Positions 31,494-39,083 of a DNA stretch of 39,083 bases are shown here, one piece after another. Location: NCBI GenBank assembly GCA_017448795.1, contig JAFSKV010000072.1, positions 1-39,083 of the forward strand, in the 5' to 3' direction. A program made the translations under genes and the position numbers. Origin of the DNA: Synergistaceae bacterium (GTDB taxonomy: Bacteria > Synergistota > Synergistia > Synergistales > Aminobacteriaceae). The notes under the pieces are model-generated. The model saw nothing but the letters and a program-made list of their open reading frames with translations, was not told where the DNA came from and made no database searches. The stretch's first letter is position 1, and the number at the start of each line of letters is the position of its first letter.

Positions 31494-32534
31494 ATGAACA
31501 GCAAGCGGCAAGTGAACATCAACGGCCTGACAATCGGCGGCAATGCTCCTGTGAGAGTGGAGAGTATGCTCAAGGTCTCGCTTGACAAGCGGGAGGAATG
31601 CCTTGCGCAGTGTGAGAGGCTCATGAAGTCCGGGTGTGAGATGGCGAGGGCTGCTTTGCCTGACGCGAGGTTTGCTGACGATTTGCGCACGCTCGTGGGG
31701 TCGACAAGGCTCGTCATCATGGCCGATATACATTTTGACCCGGCACTTGCGATTCTTGCGATTGAGTCCGGGTGTAAGGCAATCAGAATCAATCCCGGCA
31801 ACATGCCCTTGTCCCGGCTTGATGACGTGATAACCTGCGCGAAGGAAGCGGGAGTCGTGATTCGTATCGGTGCAAACGGCGGGAGCGTCTCACAGTCCCA
31901 GCTTGACCAGGCGGAAGGAGACCGGGCAAGAGCGTTGTTCCTCGCAGTACGTGAGCAGGCGGAATTATTGCTGTCCCGGAATTTCACGGACATGATACTA
32001 TCGGCGAAATCATCGAGCGTTCCTGAGTGCGTCCGGGTGAATGAGCTTATCGCGGCGGCATACCCGGAATTTCCCATGCACATTGGCTTGACTGAGGCCG
32101 GGCCGGGCGACGGGGGAGTCGTGAAGGGTGCTTCATGTATTTCGGCGTTATTGATGCGGGGGATTGGTGATACGCTGAGAGTGTCATTGACGGATGAGCC
32201 TGAGCGGGAAGTGAGAGTCGGCTATGAGATACTGAAGGCACTTGAGCTTCGGACTCGCGGGGTGAACCTGATTTCGTGCCCAACTTGCGGACGGAGGCGG
32301 GCTGATGTGATGCGTCTGGTGAAGATTGTCGAGCCTATGCTTGCGGGACTGCCTGACGGTGTGAGCGTGGCTGTAATGGGGTGCGAGGTCAATGGCCCGA
32401 AGGAAGCGCGTCATGCCAAGTTCGGGATTGCCGGGACGCCGGGAGGGGCTGTGCTATTCCGCGAGGGGAAATCATGCGGGGAATATTCGTTTGATGAGCT
32501 GGAGTCAGTGTTGCCTGAGTTCCTGAAGGTGTGA
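31494..32534 (+). CDS. ispG: 4-Hydroxy-3-methylbut-2-enyl-diphosphate synthase IspG
   Basis: The 346-residue iron-sulfur enzyme makes HMBPP in the MEP isoprenoid pathway. It starts at ATG 31494 with AGGAGG before it; the longer frame from 31446 is inside rseP. The 4Fe-4S Cys are in ISCPTCGR (about 260-267) and MGCEVNGPKEA (about 296), and RINPGNMP is conserved. The beginning (RVESMLKVSL) is a divergent form of the usual VQSM motif. The short single-domain bacterial form applies. It is co-transcribed with rseP and the EpsG-like gene. Confidence 0.95.
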   Translation: MNSKRQVNINGLTIGGNAPVRVESMLKVSLDKREECLAQCERLMKSGCEMARAALPDARFADDLRTLVGSTRLVIMADIHFDPALAILAIESGCKAIRINPGNMPLSRLDDVITCAKEAGVVIRIGANGGSVSQSQLDQAEGDRARALFLAVREQAELLLSRNFTDMILSAKSSSVPECVRVNELIAAAYPEFPMHIGLTEAGPGDGGVVKGASCISALLMRGIGDTLRVSLTDEPEREVRVGYEILKALELRTRGVNLISCPTCGRRRADVMRLVKIVEPMLAGLPDGVSVAVMGCEVNGPKEARHAKFGIAGTPGGAVLFREGKSCGEYSFDELESVLPEFLKV

Positions 32535-32537
32535 GCG

Positions 32538-33689
32538 ATGATTGACGGCTACAATTTCTGGTATTGGAATGTGGGTGTCCTGCTGGTTTATAGGCTTCTC
32601 ATCAAGGACAGGAAGAAATTTCTTCTGGCAGCCTGCATTCAGTTCTTTTTGGTTCTTGCTGTGCGCTCAACTGAAATCGGGGTTGATGCATGGTATCAGT
32701 ATCCGCAGGTTTATGCGGGTGCAAGCAGGATGTCCTTTGCGGAACTTGTGCAGAATTGGAGTCTGGTTCGGCAGATCATCACTCCTACGAGCTGGGGAGG
32801 TGAGAGCGGCTTTGTTACACTCAACTGGATATTCGGGCATCTTCTTGGGCTTCCATACCGTGCGCTTATCGTGTTTCTTGCGTTTTTGGCTGCTTTCACA
32901 ATGTACAAATACTTAGAACGCAACTCATATTCCCCGCTTCTAGGTGCTGTTACGATGTATATCTGTCTCTTGAGCGGCAACGCCTACTTGTCAGCCATAA
33001 GACGCTCTACCGCAATGAACTTCATACTCTTCGCATACATGGCGATGATGGACAAGAACCGCTTGAAAGCCGCGCTCTTGATTCTGTTCGCTATGACGAT
33101 GCACAGATCGGCGATTATTATATTTCTGTTCCTGCCTTTCATTGATACAAAGATTACGAGGGATTTATGCAGAAAAATTATTGTGATAATATTCGCGGCC
33201 GGGTTGATTGCCGTCCCTGTGGCTTCGAGAATGCTGCCGATTGTACTAGGCTGGTTCGGCAAGGCCAGCTACTTTTACGGAGCTTCCGGCTGGCTGAACA
33301 GCGGCGCAAGACTTGAGGTAAAAGCTGTGGCAGGTATAGTCGCTCTCTTGGCAATATATTTCTTCTTAGACTTCAGACTTCTCAACACCGCCGAAAATAA
33401 TATGCTGTGCAAAATATTTCTCTTTGTCATAATATTTTCCCCCATTCAAAGGATAGTGCCTCTGTTAGGGGATATATACATGTACTTCACTCCGTCATGC
33501 TATCTTCTTGTTGAGAATCTTATTGTCCAGCGGAAGGAAGATGTTTTCATCAAGCGAATGATGCAACTCACCTCGTTGATTGTCATGGCCGCTGTTTTTT
33601 CCACGCGAGTAGAGCCGCTCAGAAATTCATATCCTCAGCCAACCAGCGGGCATTACAGAACTATATGGACTTCCAGTTCAGGGCGGTGA
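32538..33689 (+). CDS. EpsG-family (Wzy-like) polysaccharide membrane protein
   Basis: This 383-residue integral membrane protein has about ten hydrophobic segments and the EpsG signature RSTEIGVDAWYQY near residue 43, with NWIFGHLLGLPYRALIVFLA and SAIRRSTAMNFILFAY after it. EpsG proteins are predicted to take part in exopolysaccharide polymerisation or export. It starts three bases after the ispG stop and converges with the acetyltransferase gene on the other strand, one base apart. It is separate from other exopolysaccharide genes, so its glycan is unknown. Confidence 0.85.
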   Translation: MIDGYNFWYWNVGVLLVYRLLIKDRKKFLLAACIQFFLVLAVRSTEIGVDAWYQYPQVYAGASRMSFAELVQNWSLVRQIITPTSWGGESGFVTLNWIFGHLLGLPYRALIVFLAFLAAFTMYKYLERNSYSPLLGAVTMYICLLSGNAYLSAIRRSTAMNFILFAYMAMMDKNRLKAALLILFAMTMHRSAIIIFLFLPFIDTKITRDLCRKIIVIIFAAGLIAVPVASRMLPIVLGWFGKASYFYGASGWLNSGARLEVKAVAGIVALLAIYFFLDFRLLNTAENNMLCKIFLFVIIFSPIQRIVPLLGDIYMYFTPSCYLLVENLIVQRKEDVFIKRMMQLTSLIVMAAVFSTRVEPLRNSYPQPTSGHYRTIWTSSSGR

Positions 33690-33690
33690 A

Positions 33691-34281
33691 TCACTCAATC
33701 GCCCGAATCACCCTGCAAGGATTCCCGGCCGCAAGCATCCCCGCCGGAATGTCCCTCGTAACCACACTCCCCGCGCCTATCACGCACCCGTCCCCGATCG
33801 TTACGCCGCCTACAACCGTAACACTCGACGCAATCCAGCAGTTGCTGCCAATCGTTATGGGCTTCCCGTATTCGAGCTGCGTCATGTTCCCCTCAGCGTC
33901 AGGCCGTGCGTTGCGTTCCTGCCATCTCAGAGGGTGAAGGGGAGTCAGTAGTGATACGTTTGTTCCGAGCATGACATTGTCGCCGATTGTTACCGGGCAG
34001 ACATCAAGTATCGTTGTCCCGAAGTTGGCGTAAAAGTTCCGGCCTATGTGAATGTTTATCCCGTAATCGAAGAAGATATGCCCCTGAAAATACGCGTCAT
34101 GCGCCGAATACGGCAGAAGCTCGTGAAGTATCCTGTAGCGTTCATCCTCCTCCGTGTCGAAAAGCTGGTTGTACATCATGCAGAGCCTGTGCGCCTTCGT
34201 CCTCAGCGTGTACAGTTCCTCGTCAGCAGGGTTGTAGAGTTCCCCGGCGGTCATCTTCATTCTCTCGTTCATGGATTTCAT
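33691..34281 (-). CDS. Sugar O-acetyltransferase of the LacA/Maa type
   Basis: The 196-residue protein is a left-handed beta-helix acetyltransferase: N-terminal Mac domain (MTAGELYNPADEELYTLR), then hexapeptide repeats (GINIHIGRNFYANFGTTILD, VTIGDNVMLGTNV) and the catalytic His in TPLHPLRWQERNA. Members acetylate galactosides or maltose with acetyl-CoA, also detoxifying sugars. ATG 34281 is preferred over a TTG at 34284, with AAAGGTG before it. The gene lies between the EpsG-like gene and gntP, divergent from the latter. Confidence 0.92.
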   Translation of the reverse strand: MKSMNERMKMTAGELYNPADEELYTLRTKAHRLCMMYNQLFDTEEDERYRILHELLPYSAHDAYFQGHIFFDYGINIHIGRNFYANFGTTILDVCPVTIGDNVMLGTNVSLLTPLHPLRWQERNARPDAEGNMTQLEYGKPITIGSNCWIASSVTVVGGVTIGDGCVIGAGSVVTRDIPAGMLAAGNPCRVIRAIE

Positions 34282-34303
34282 CAATCACCTTTCATGCAAG
34301 ACT

Positions 34304-34312
34304 TGCTATAAT
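34304..34312 (+). promoter_or_regulatory. Extended -10 promoter of gntP
   Basis: TGCTATAAT lies 56 bases before the ATG. The minus strand of the same stretch offers TAGAAT (34316-34311) as a possible -10 of the acetyltransferase gene. Confidence 0.55.
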
Positions 34313-34367
34313 TCTACATGATACATCCCATTCACACACAAATTTTCAGGAAGGAGATTCTCTCACA

Positions 34368-35732
34368 ATGGTACAGGGTTCTATGCTCGTGGTAATTCTC
34401 GTTGTGGCAATTATCCTCATGGTTCTCCTCATCTCAAAGATGAAGTTCCATCCGTTCGTCGCGCTGTTCGCTGTTGCCCTCGCTATGGGTCTGGCCGTCG
34501 GAATGGCACCGGCAAAAGTCCTTGACACAATCCTAAACGGCTTCGGGGGGACTTGCAGGGGAATCGGAATCGTAATTCTTCTTGGCACGATAATCGGGGC
34601 TATGCTGGAGAAATCAGGCGCGGCCTTCACGATGGCTGACTCGGTCTTGAAGGTCGTCGGCGAAAAACGTCCCGCCCTCGCAATGAGTCTCATAGGCTGG
34701 GTAGTATCAATCCCCGTCTTCTGCGACTCAGGCTTCGTTATCCTCTCGTCCCTCAACAAGTCTCTTGCACGCAGAAGCAAAGTCAGCCTCTCAACAATGG
34801 CAATCGCTCTGTCGACAGGCCTCTACGCCACGCACACGCTGGTTCCTCCGACACCCGGCCCAATCGCTGCGGCTAATGAGCTGGGAGCAGATCTCGGAAT
34901 GGTCATCATGTGGGGAATTGCTGTGTCCATCGTGTCAGTTCTTGCGGGTTACATCTACGCGTTAATCGCCGGGCCTAAGCTCCCTGTCCCGTTCGACACA
35001 AACACAGAGGAAGGCGGCTCGTACGAGGAGCTCAAAGCCAAGTACGGGACTCTTCCGTCAGCGTTCAAGTCATTCGCGCCGATTCTGATTCCGTTAATCC
35101 TTATCGCGTTCAGCTCGTTCATCAGCTACCCCTCAACCCTCGCGAAAATCGGCGGCAAAGAATCAACCCTCTTCATCGTCTCATCATTCTTGGGCAACCC
35201 GGTTATAGCACTGTCGATTGGAGTCGTCCTGTGCTTCTTCCTGGCACCGTTCACTGAGGAAGTAACAAACGGCTGGATTGGCGCAGGGGTCAAGGACGGC
35301 GCTAACATCATCATGATCACTGCGGCGGGCGGCGGACTCGGAGCGGTCATAGCGGCTTCAGGAGTCGGGAACTACATCGGCGAGGCACTCTCAAGCTACA
35401 ACTTCGGAATATTCCTCCCGTTCATCATAGCGGCGGCGTTGAAGACAGCTCAGGGTTCGTCGACGGTGGCAATCGTAACAACAGCGCAGATTATCGCCCC
35501 CATGCTGGCATCACTGGGGCTCGCGTCTCCTATGGGTACTGTGCTTGCGACTCTGGCAATCGGGAGCGGCGCAATGGTTGTGTCCCACGCAAACGACTCG
35601 TACTTCTGGGTTGTGACTCAGTTCAGCGATATGGACCTCAACACGGCGTACAAGGCTCAGACTATGGCGACATTGATTCAGGGAGTTGTTGCTGTGCTGG
35701 CGATATATGGAATCTCAACGTTCATGCTGTAG
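34368..35732 (+). CDS. GntP-family gluconate/organic acid permease
   Basis: ATG 34368 follows AAGGAG; the longer frame upstream from 33987 is in another gene. The 454-residue protein has many membrane segments and the GntP landmarks: FGGTCRGIGIVILLGTIIGA, VSIPVFCDSGFVILS, GLYATHTLVPPTPGPIAAA, and AALKTAQGSSTVAIVTTA. It imports gluconate or similar sugar acids with protons. No gluconate kinase or 2-keto-3-deoxygluconate gene lies alongside it. Confidence 0.95.
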   Translation: MVQGSMLVVILVVAIILMVLLISKMKFHPFVALFAVALAMGLAVGMAPAKVLDTILNGFGGTCRGIGIVILLGTIIGAMLEKSGAAFTMADSVLKVVGEKRPALAMSLIGWVVSIPVFCDSGFVILSSLNKSLARRSKVSLSTMAIALSTGLYATHTLVPPTPGPIAAANELGADLGMVIMWGIAVSIVSVLAGYIYALIAGPKLPVPFDTNTEEGGSYEELKAKYGTLPSAFKSFAPILIPLILIAFSSFISYPSTLAKIGGKESTLFIVSSFLGNPVIALSIGVVLCFFLAPFTEEVTNGWIGAGVKDGANIIMITAAGGGLGAVIAASGVGNYIGEALSSYNFGIFLPFIIAAALKTAQGSSTVAIVTTAQIIAPMLASLGLASPMGTVLATLAIGSGAMVVSHANDSYFWVVTQFSDMDLNTAYKAQTMATLIQGVVAVLAIYGISTFML

Positions 35733-35740
35733 ACGCAATA

Positions 35741-35789
35741 ACTAGTGATTAGTGATAAGTGGCTAGTGGCTAGTGGCTAGTGAATGGTG
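35741..35789 (+). repeat. Second heptanucleotide repeat tract, after gntP
   Basis: Seven consecutive 7-base units: ACTAGTG, ATTAGTG, ATAAGTG, three GCTAGTG, AATGGTG. Only the middle three are identical, so it is older or more degenerate than the tract at 29309. It is intergenic. Confidence 0.9.
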
Positions 35790-35790
35790 T

Positions 35791-35834
35791 GGGCAGGAGT
35801 AGCGTCAGCAATTGCTATTCACTGCCCGTTTTTG
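35791..35834 (+). terminator. Rho-independent terminator of gntP
   Basis: GGGCAGGAGTAGC pairs with GCTATTCACTGCCC (with one bulge and a wobble), followed by GTTTTTG. It lies directly behind the heptamer tract. Confidence 0.8.
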
Positions 35835-35858
35835 TTGTTACAGGAAAGGAGATATACT

Positions 35859-37241
35859 ATGACGATACCAATCAACATTTTCCGTGAGTATGACATACGC
35901 GGCAACGCGGACAAGGAGCTTACAGACGACACAGTGAGGGCAATCGGCCGGGCTTATGCGTCGTGGCTCATCCGTGCGGGCGTGAAGTCAGGCGTAACTA
36001 TCGGGGGCGACGCGAGGCTCTCAACACCAAGAATCAAGGCGGCCATGACTGAGGGGATATTGTCGGCGGGGCTTGATGTGGTTGACGTTGGTCTTGTTAC
36101 CACGCCGATGCTTTACTGGAGCTTGATACGCTTCAACGTCGACGGAGGAGTCATGATTACCGGGTCTCACAACCCCCCGGACATGAACGGCCTGAAACTC
36201 TGCTTTGAGCGCGGGACTTTGTGGGGCCCGGAAGTCAGGAACATCCACGCAATCGCAGAGTCCGGGAATTTCGAGACAGGGCAGGGGAAGCTGACACAGG
36301 CGAATATTGATGACGAGTACCTGAGAATGCTTGTGTCAAAGTTCACGCTCCCGTTCAGCAAACACTTCAAGGTCGTATGCGACTCAGGAAACGGCGCGGC
36401 AGGCCTCACGGCAAAACGCTACTTCGGGATGCTCGGCTGTGATGTGATTTCCCTGTACGATGAGCCGGACGGGCATTTCCCCAACCACCACCCTGACCCC
36501 CAGAAGCGCGAGAACTTGCAGGACTTGATTGCGAGAGTCAGGGCAGAAGGCGCGGATGTCGGGTTCGCTTACGACGGGGACGCTGACAGGATAGGAGTCG
36601 TTGACGACACGGGCGAAGTGATTTTCGGGGACAGATTGATGGCTCTCTACTGGAAGGAGATACTCGGCGCTCACAAGGGCGCGGCGGTGCTTGTTGAGCC
36701 GAAATGCAGCATGGTGTTGCCTGAAGTCGCGGAGAAATCCGGGGGCAAGCCCTTCTTCTGGAAGTCCGGGCATTCCGTCATCAAGGCAAAAATGCGTGAG
36801 GTAGGCGCGCTGTTCGCAGGCGAATATTCAGGGCATATGTTCTTCGCTGATGAGTTTTTCGGCCATGATGATGCCTTCTACGCGTCAGGCCGTCTCCTCC
36901 GTATCATGTCAGAACGCAGAGAGTCCCTCTCACGTTTGATGATGTCGATTCCTCTTTATCCGTCAACAGAAGAAATCCGAATCCCCTGTCCTGACGACGT
37001 GAAGTTCCAGGTTACCGAGCGAATCACACAGAAAGCCCGTGAGAAATACACAGTCAGCGACATTGACGGAGTACGAATCCTTTACCCTGACGGCTGGGGA
37101 CTCATTCGCGCCTCAAACACTCAGCCCGTTATGGTGGTGCGCTGTGAGGGGAGGACGCGCGAGGCACTGGAAGCAATCATGCAGGACGTGAAAGAGCGCG
37201 TGTTAGCTGAGGGGCTGCCCGATTTCACATGGACATTCTAG
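35859..37241 (+). CDS. Phosphomannomutase/phosphoglucomutase
   Basis: ATG 35859 is preceded by AAAGGAG; the longer frame from 35784 lies in the terminator region. The 460-residue enzyme interconverts hexose 1- and 6-phosphates for GDP-mannose or glucan synthesis. The phosphoserine loop is TGSHNP (ITGSHNPPDMNGLKL), the metal loop DGDADR, the sugar loop GEYSGHMFF, and the phosphate-binding region RASNTQPVMVVRCEG. It matches the AlgC/ManB branch. It could supply GDP-fucose for the fcl gene product. It overlaps trmB by 13 bases. Confidence 0.95.
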   Translation: MTIPINIFREYDIRGNADKELTDDTVRAIGRAYASWLIRAGVKSGVTIGGDARLSTPRIKAAMTEGILSAGLDVVDVGLVTTPMLYWSLIRFNVDGGVMITGSHNPPDMNGLKLCFERGTLWGPEVRNIHAIAESGNFETGQGKLTQANIDDEYLRMLVSKFTLPFSKHFKVVCDSGNGAAGLTAKRYFGMLGCDVISLYDEPDGHFPNHHPDPQKRENLQDLIARVRAEGADVGFAYDGDADRIGVVDDTGEVIFGDRLMALYWKEILGAHKGAAVLVEPKCSMVLPEVAEKSGGKPFFWKSGHSVIKAKMREVGALFAGEYSGHMFFADEFFGHDDAFYASGRLLRIMSERRESLSRLMMSIPLYPSTEEIRIPCPDDVKFQVTERITQKAREKYTVSDIDGVRILYPDGWGLIRASNTQPVMVVRCEGRTREALEAIMQDVKERVLAEGLPDFTWTF

Positions 37242-38167
37242 CCGCCACAACAAACGCCCGCCCGCAGTACAAGGTGATAATCCGTCCTGAGAGCGGCAAA
37301 TTCCTTCCCGTCAGCAGGCACACAGAACTGGAAATCGGCTTCGGCAACGGAGAGTACACAGTCCAGTACGCAAGGAGCAACCCTGAGACTCTGCTTTACG
37401 GCGTGGAAATCTCGCAGGCCTGTGTGTTGCGCTGCGCAAGGAGGGCAGGAGGACTCGGAAATTTGCGGCTCATCAACACTGATGCAAGATACATGCTCCG
37501 TGAATTGTTCCCTGATGAGTCGCTCCGCAAAATATTCATGCAGTTCCCGTGTCCTTGGTCGAAGAATGCTGACGCTCACAAGAGAGTTACGGCGAAAGAT
37601 TTTGCTGACGGTCTGGCGGCTGTGTTGGAAGTTGCGGGGGTTTTCGAGATGGTTACGGATGATGAGCCTTACGCGTGCGAGGTGTGGGACGTTCTGGGAC
37701 GGCACGGGGCTTTGACGGCTGAAGATTTCACAGTCAACCCTAAGCGTGAGATTACGACCAAGTACGAGCGGAAATGGCTTGAGGAAGGACGGAAGATTTA
37801 CCGCGTAACGTTCAGGAAATCGGGGGCGTTCACAGTTTCACGGCGGGTAACAGGAGGAGACATGCACATAAAGATTCCGCGTGAGGTAACGGCGGCTGAC
37901 ATGGCCGGGCTTCGCAACATTGAGGGACGTACTGAGGGCAGAAATTCATTCTGGAAGTTCGGGCGGACGTTCAGGGAGTCAGGCGGTGATGTGTATCTGC
38001 TTGAGACATTGACGAGCGATGACGAGTACGAGCAGAAATTCTACATTCATGTTGCGCCTAGGGATGAAGGTTTCTTGCTGAGGCTGGACAAAACAACGCT
38101 GGCATTCCTGACTCCGGCGGTGAGGTCGGCTCTGAATGACGCGGCTGAAAGACTGTCCCGGCCATGA
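37229..38167 (+). CDS. trmB: tRNA (guanine-N7-)-methyltransferase TrmB with C-terminal extension
   Basis: The 312-residue enzyme makes m7G46 in tRNA. The SAM motif is LEIGFGNGEYTVQYA, then LLYGVEISQACVLRC, and FMQFPCPWSKNADAHKRV, the TrmB hallmark (usually PDPWPKxxHxKRR; here PCPWSKNADAHKRV). About 100 residues follow the catalytic domain (roughly 205-312), as seen in some TrmB proteins of thermophiles. The loop replaces the usual PDPW with PCPW, a change worth noting. It is coupled to the phosphohexomutase upstream and rsmD downstream. Confidence 0.9.
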   Translation: MDILAATTNARPQYKVIIRPESGKFLPVSRHTELEIGFGNGEYTVQYARSNPETLLYGVEISQACVLRCARRAGGLGNLRLINTDARYMLRELFPDESLRKIFMQFPCPWSKNADAHKRVTAKDFADGLAAVLEVAGVFEMVTDDEPYACEVWDVLGRHGALTAEDFTVNPKREITTKYERKWLEEGRKIYRVTFRKSGAFTVSRRVTGGDMHIKIPREVTAADMAGLRNIEGRTEGRNSFWKFGRTFRESGGDVYLLETLTSDDEYEQKFYIHVAPRDEGFLLRLDKTTLAFLTPAVRSALNDAAERLSRP

Positions 38168-38652
38168 AGGATGTGCGTCCAACTTCCGGGCGTGTAATGT
38201 CCGCGCTGTTCAGCATATTGGGCGGGAAGGTTGAGGGGGGGATTTTCCTTGACCTTTTCGCCGGGACCGGGAGGGTTGGACTTGAGGCCATGAAGCGCGG
38301 GGCAGCGGGGGCGGTTTTCGTGGAGAGCGTGAGGAGTCGTGCTGACGAAATCAGGAGCAACGCGGGGGAGTCTCTTGTGTTGTCGCTGGAAGTGAGGCGG
38401 GCTGTGTCATGGCTCGTGAAGCGGGATATGAAGTTCACCGTGATATTCGCTGATCCTCCGTATAATTCCGGCTGGTGCGAGACTCTCCCGGCAATTCCCG
38501 GACTGGATGCCCTGTTCATGCCTGATACTGTCATGGTGATAGAACACTCAGCGCGTGAACCCGTAACCCTCAGCAACAACCCTCACAATCTCGCAATCAC
38601 ATCAACCCGCGAATACGGCGAGACCTGTTTAACCTTCCTGCAAATGCTATAA
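38164..38652 (+). CDS. rsmD: 16S rRNA (guanine966-N2)-methyltransferase RsmD (short N-terminus)
   Basis: The 162-residue protein has RPTSGRVMSALFSIL, the SAM loop FLDLFAGTGRVGLEAMKRGA and the catalytic motif ADPPYN. It lacks the usual 20 or so residues (with a GxxKGR motif) before RPT; the start codon overlaps the trmB stop (ATGA), so the short form seems natural. It methylates G966 of 16S rRNA. The stop codon lies inside the promoter of the next gene. Confidence 0.92.
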   Translation: MKDVRPTSGRVMSALFSILGGKVEGGIFLDLFAGTGRVGLEAMKRGAAGAVFVESVRSRADEIRSNAGESLVLSLEVRRAVSWLVKRDMKFTVIFADPPYNSGWCETLPAIPGLDALFMPDTVMVIEHSAREPVTLSNNPHNLAITSTREYGETCLTFLQML

Positions 38653-38653
38653 T
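38645..38653 (+). promoter_or_regulatory. Extended -10 promoter of the MATE gene, overlapping the rsmD stop
   Basis: TGCTATAAT lies 34 bases before the TTG start at 38688, and its TAA is the rsmD stop codon. Confidence 0.6.
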
Positions 38654-38687
38654 CCTCCCAATTATCCCCGAAAGGACACGTGATATT

Positions 38688-39083
38688 TTGCAGGCCGTCT
38701 CAATACGCAGGCAGGTAATCTCCAACATAATCCCCGCAATCATCATTGAGTTGATGGTACTGATCTACAACCTTGCGGATACGTTCTTCATCGCTCAGAC
38801 TCATGACCCGCTCCAGATTGCCGCCGTCTCACTCGCCGCCCCCGTCTTCATGGTTCTCATCTCGGCAGGAATAATCTTCATGGCCGGAAGCATGTCGTTC
38901 ATCTCGCGCCTTCTCGGAGCAGAGCAAACCGAACGCGCGAACAATGCCGCCTCTTTCTGCGTTTGGGCAGGTCTTGTTACCGGGGCAGTTCTGGCCGTGG
39001 TGTTCACGTGCTTCGTCGGGACGATACTACACGCAATCGGCGCAAGCCCCGAAACCTTCTCCCTCGCGGAAAGCTACTTGAAC
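38688..39083 (+). CDS. MATE-family multidrug/Na+ exporter (N-terminal part, cut by window edge)
   Basis: The reading frame starts at TTG 38688 (AAAGGA at 38671-38676) and runs off the right edge; 132 residues are visible. The signature is IIPAIIIELMVLIYNLADTF, then IAAVSLAAPVFMVLIS and SMSFISRLLGAEQTERANNA, fitting the first helices of a MATE antiporter. MATE proteins export drugs or metabolites in exchange for sodium or protons. The substrate cannot be told. Confidence 0.9.
   Translation, partial: MQAVSIRRQVISNIIPAIIIELMVLIYNLADTFFIAQTHDPLQIAAVSLAAPVFMVLISAGIIFMAGSMSFISRLLGAEQTERANNAASFCVWAGLVTGAVLAVVFTCFVGTILHAIGASPETFSLAESYLN

Overview
The window is a 39 kb piece of a bacterial chromosome, densely coded on both strands, with moderately GC-rich DNA and short intergenic gaps. 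The gene mix suggests an anaerobic diderm of the Synergistota type (inference, not proven): a secreted FMN/FAD reductase, a TAXI-type TRAP transporter with two binding proteins, QueH instead of QueG, the MEP isoprenoid enzyme IspG, GntP and MATE transporters, and amino-acid oriented metabolism. No rRNA, prophage, insertion sequence or CRISPR array is visible.

Layout. 1-7.7 kb: an exported flavoprotein reductase (cut by the window edge), an MscS-type channel with a large coiled-coil sensor region, and a TAXI TRAP transporter operon. 7.7-9.25 kb: a visibly AT-richer accessory patch with two paralogous JAMM (JAB/MPN) metallopeptidase-like genes, two very small genes and a candidate structured RNA. 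9.3-14.9 kb: housekeeping genes prs, glmU, a tRNA-Gln(UUG), ftsH and rlmN. 15.0-18.2 kb: a large lipoprotein with a C-terminal BACON-like domain, and GDP-fucose synthase. 18.3-23.5 kb: a signalling module made of a vWA protein, a zinc-ribbon protein that is a truncated and catalytically dead copy of a kinase N-lobe, an HTH regulator, and a 1212-residue zinc-ribbon/Ser-Thr kinase/TM/BspA-like LRR/PDZ receptor. 23.6-26.1 kb: queH, a small exported protein, a solute-binding protein with its lobes in circularly permuted order, and a VanX-like dipeptidase. 26.1-29.2 kb: HIT, YigZ, MBL-fold and PatB/MalY aminotransferase operon. 29.3-39.1 kb: a glycosyltransferase with an in-frame heptanucleotide repeat tract, rseP-ispG-epsG-like genes, an acetyltransferase, gntP, a phosphohexomutase operon with trmB and rsmD, and the start of a MATE exporter.

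The most unusual items are the kinase/dead-N-lobe/vWA/HTH module, the permuted binding protein, the heptamer tract that could switch a glycosyltransferase on and off, and the JAMM patch with its facing promoters and small RNA. Promoters across the window share a TGnTATAAT extended -10 form, usually without a recognisable -35. Glycan genes (fcl, phosphohexomutase, glmU, glycosyltransferase, EpsG-like, LacA-like) are scattered rather than in one surface-polysaccharide locus.
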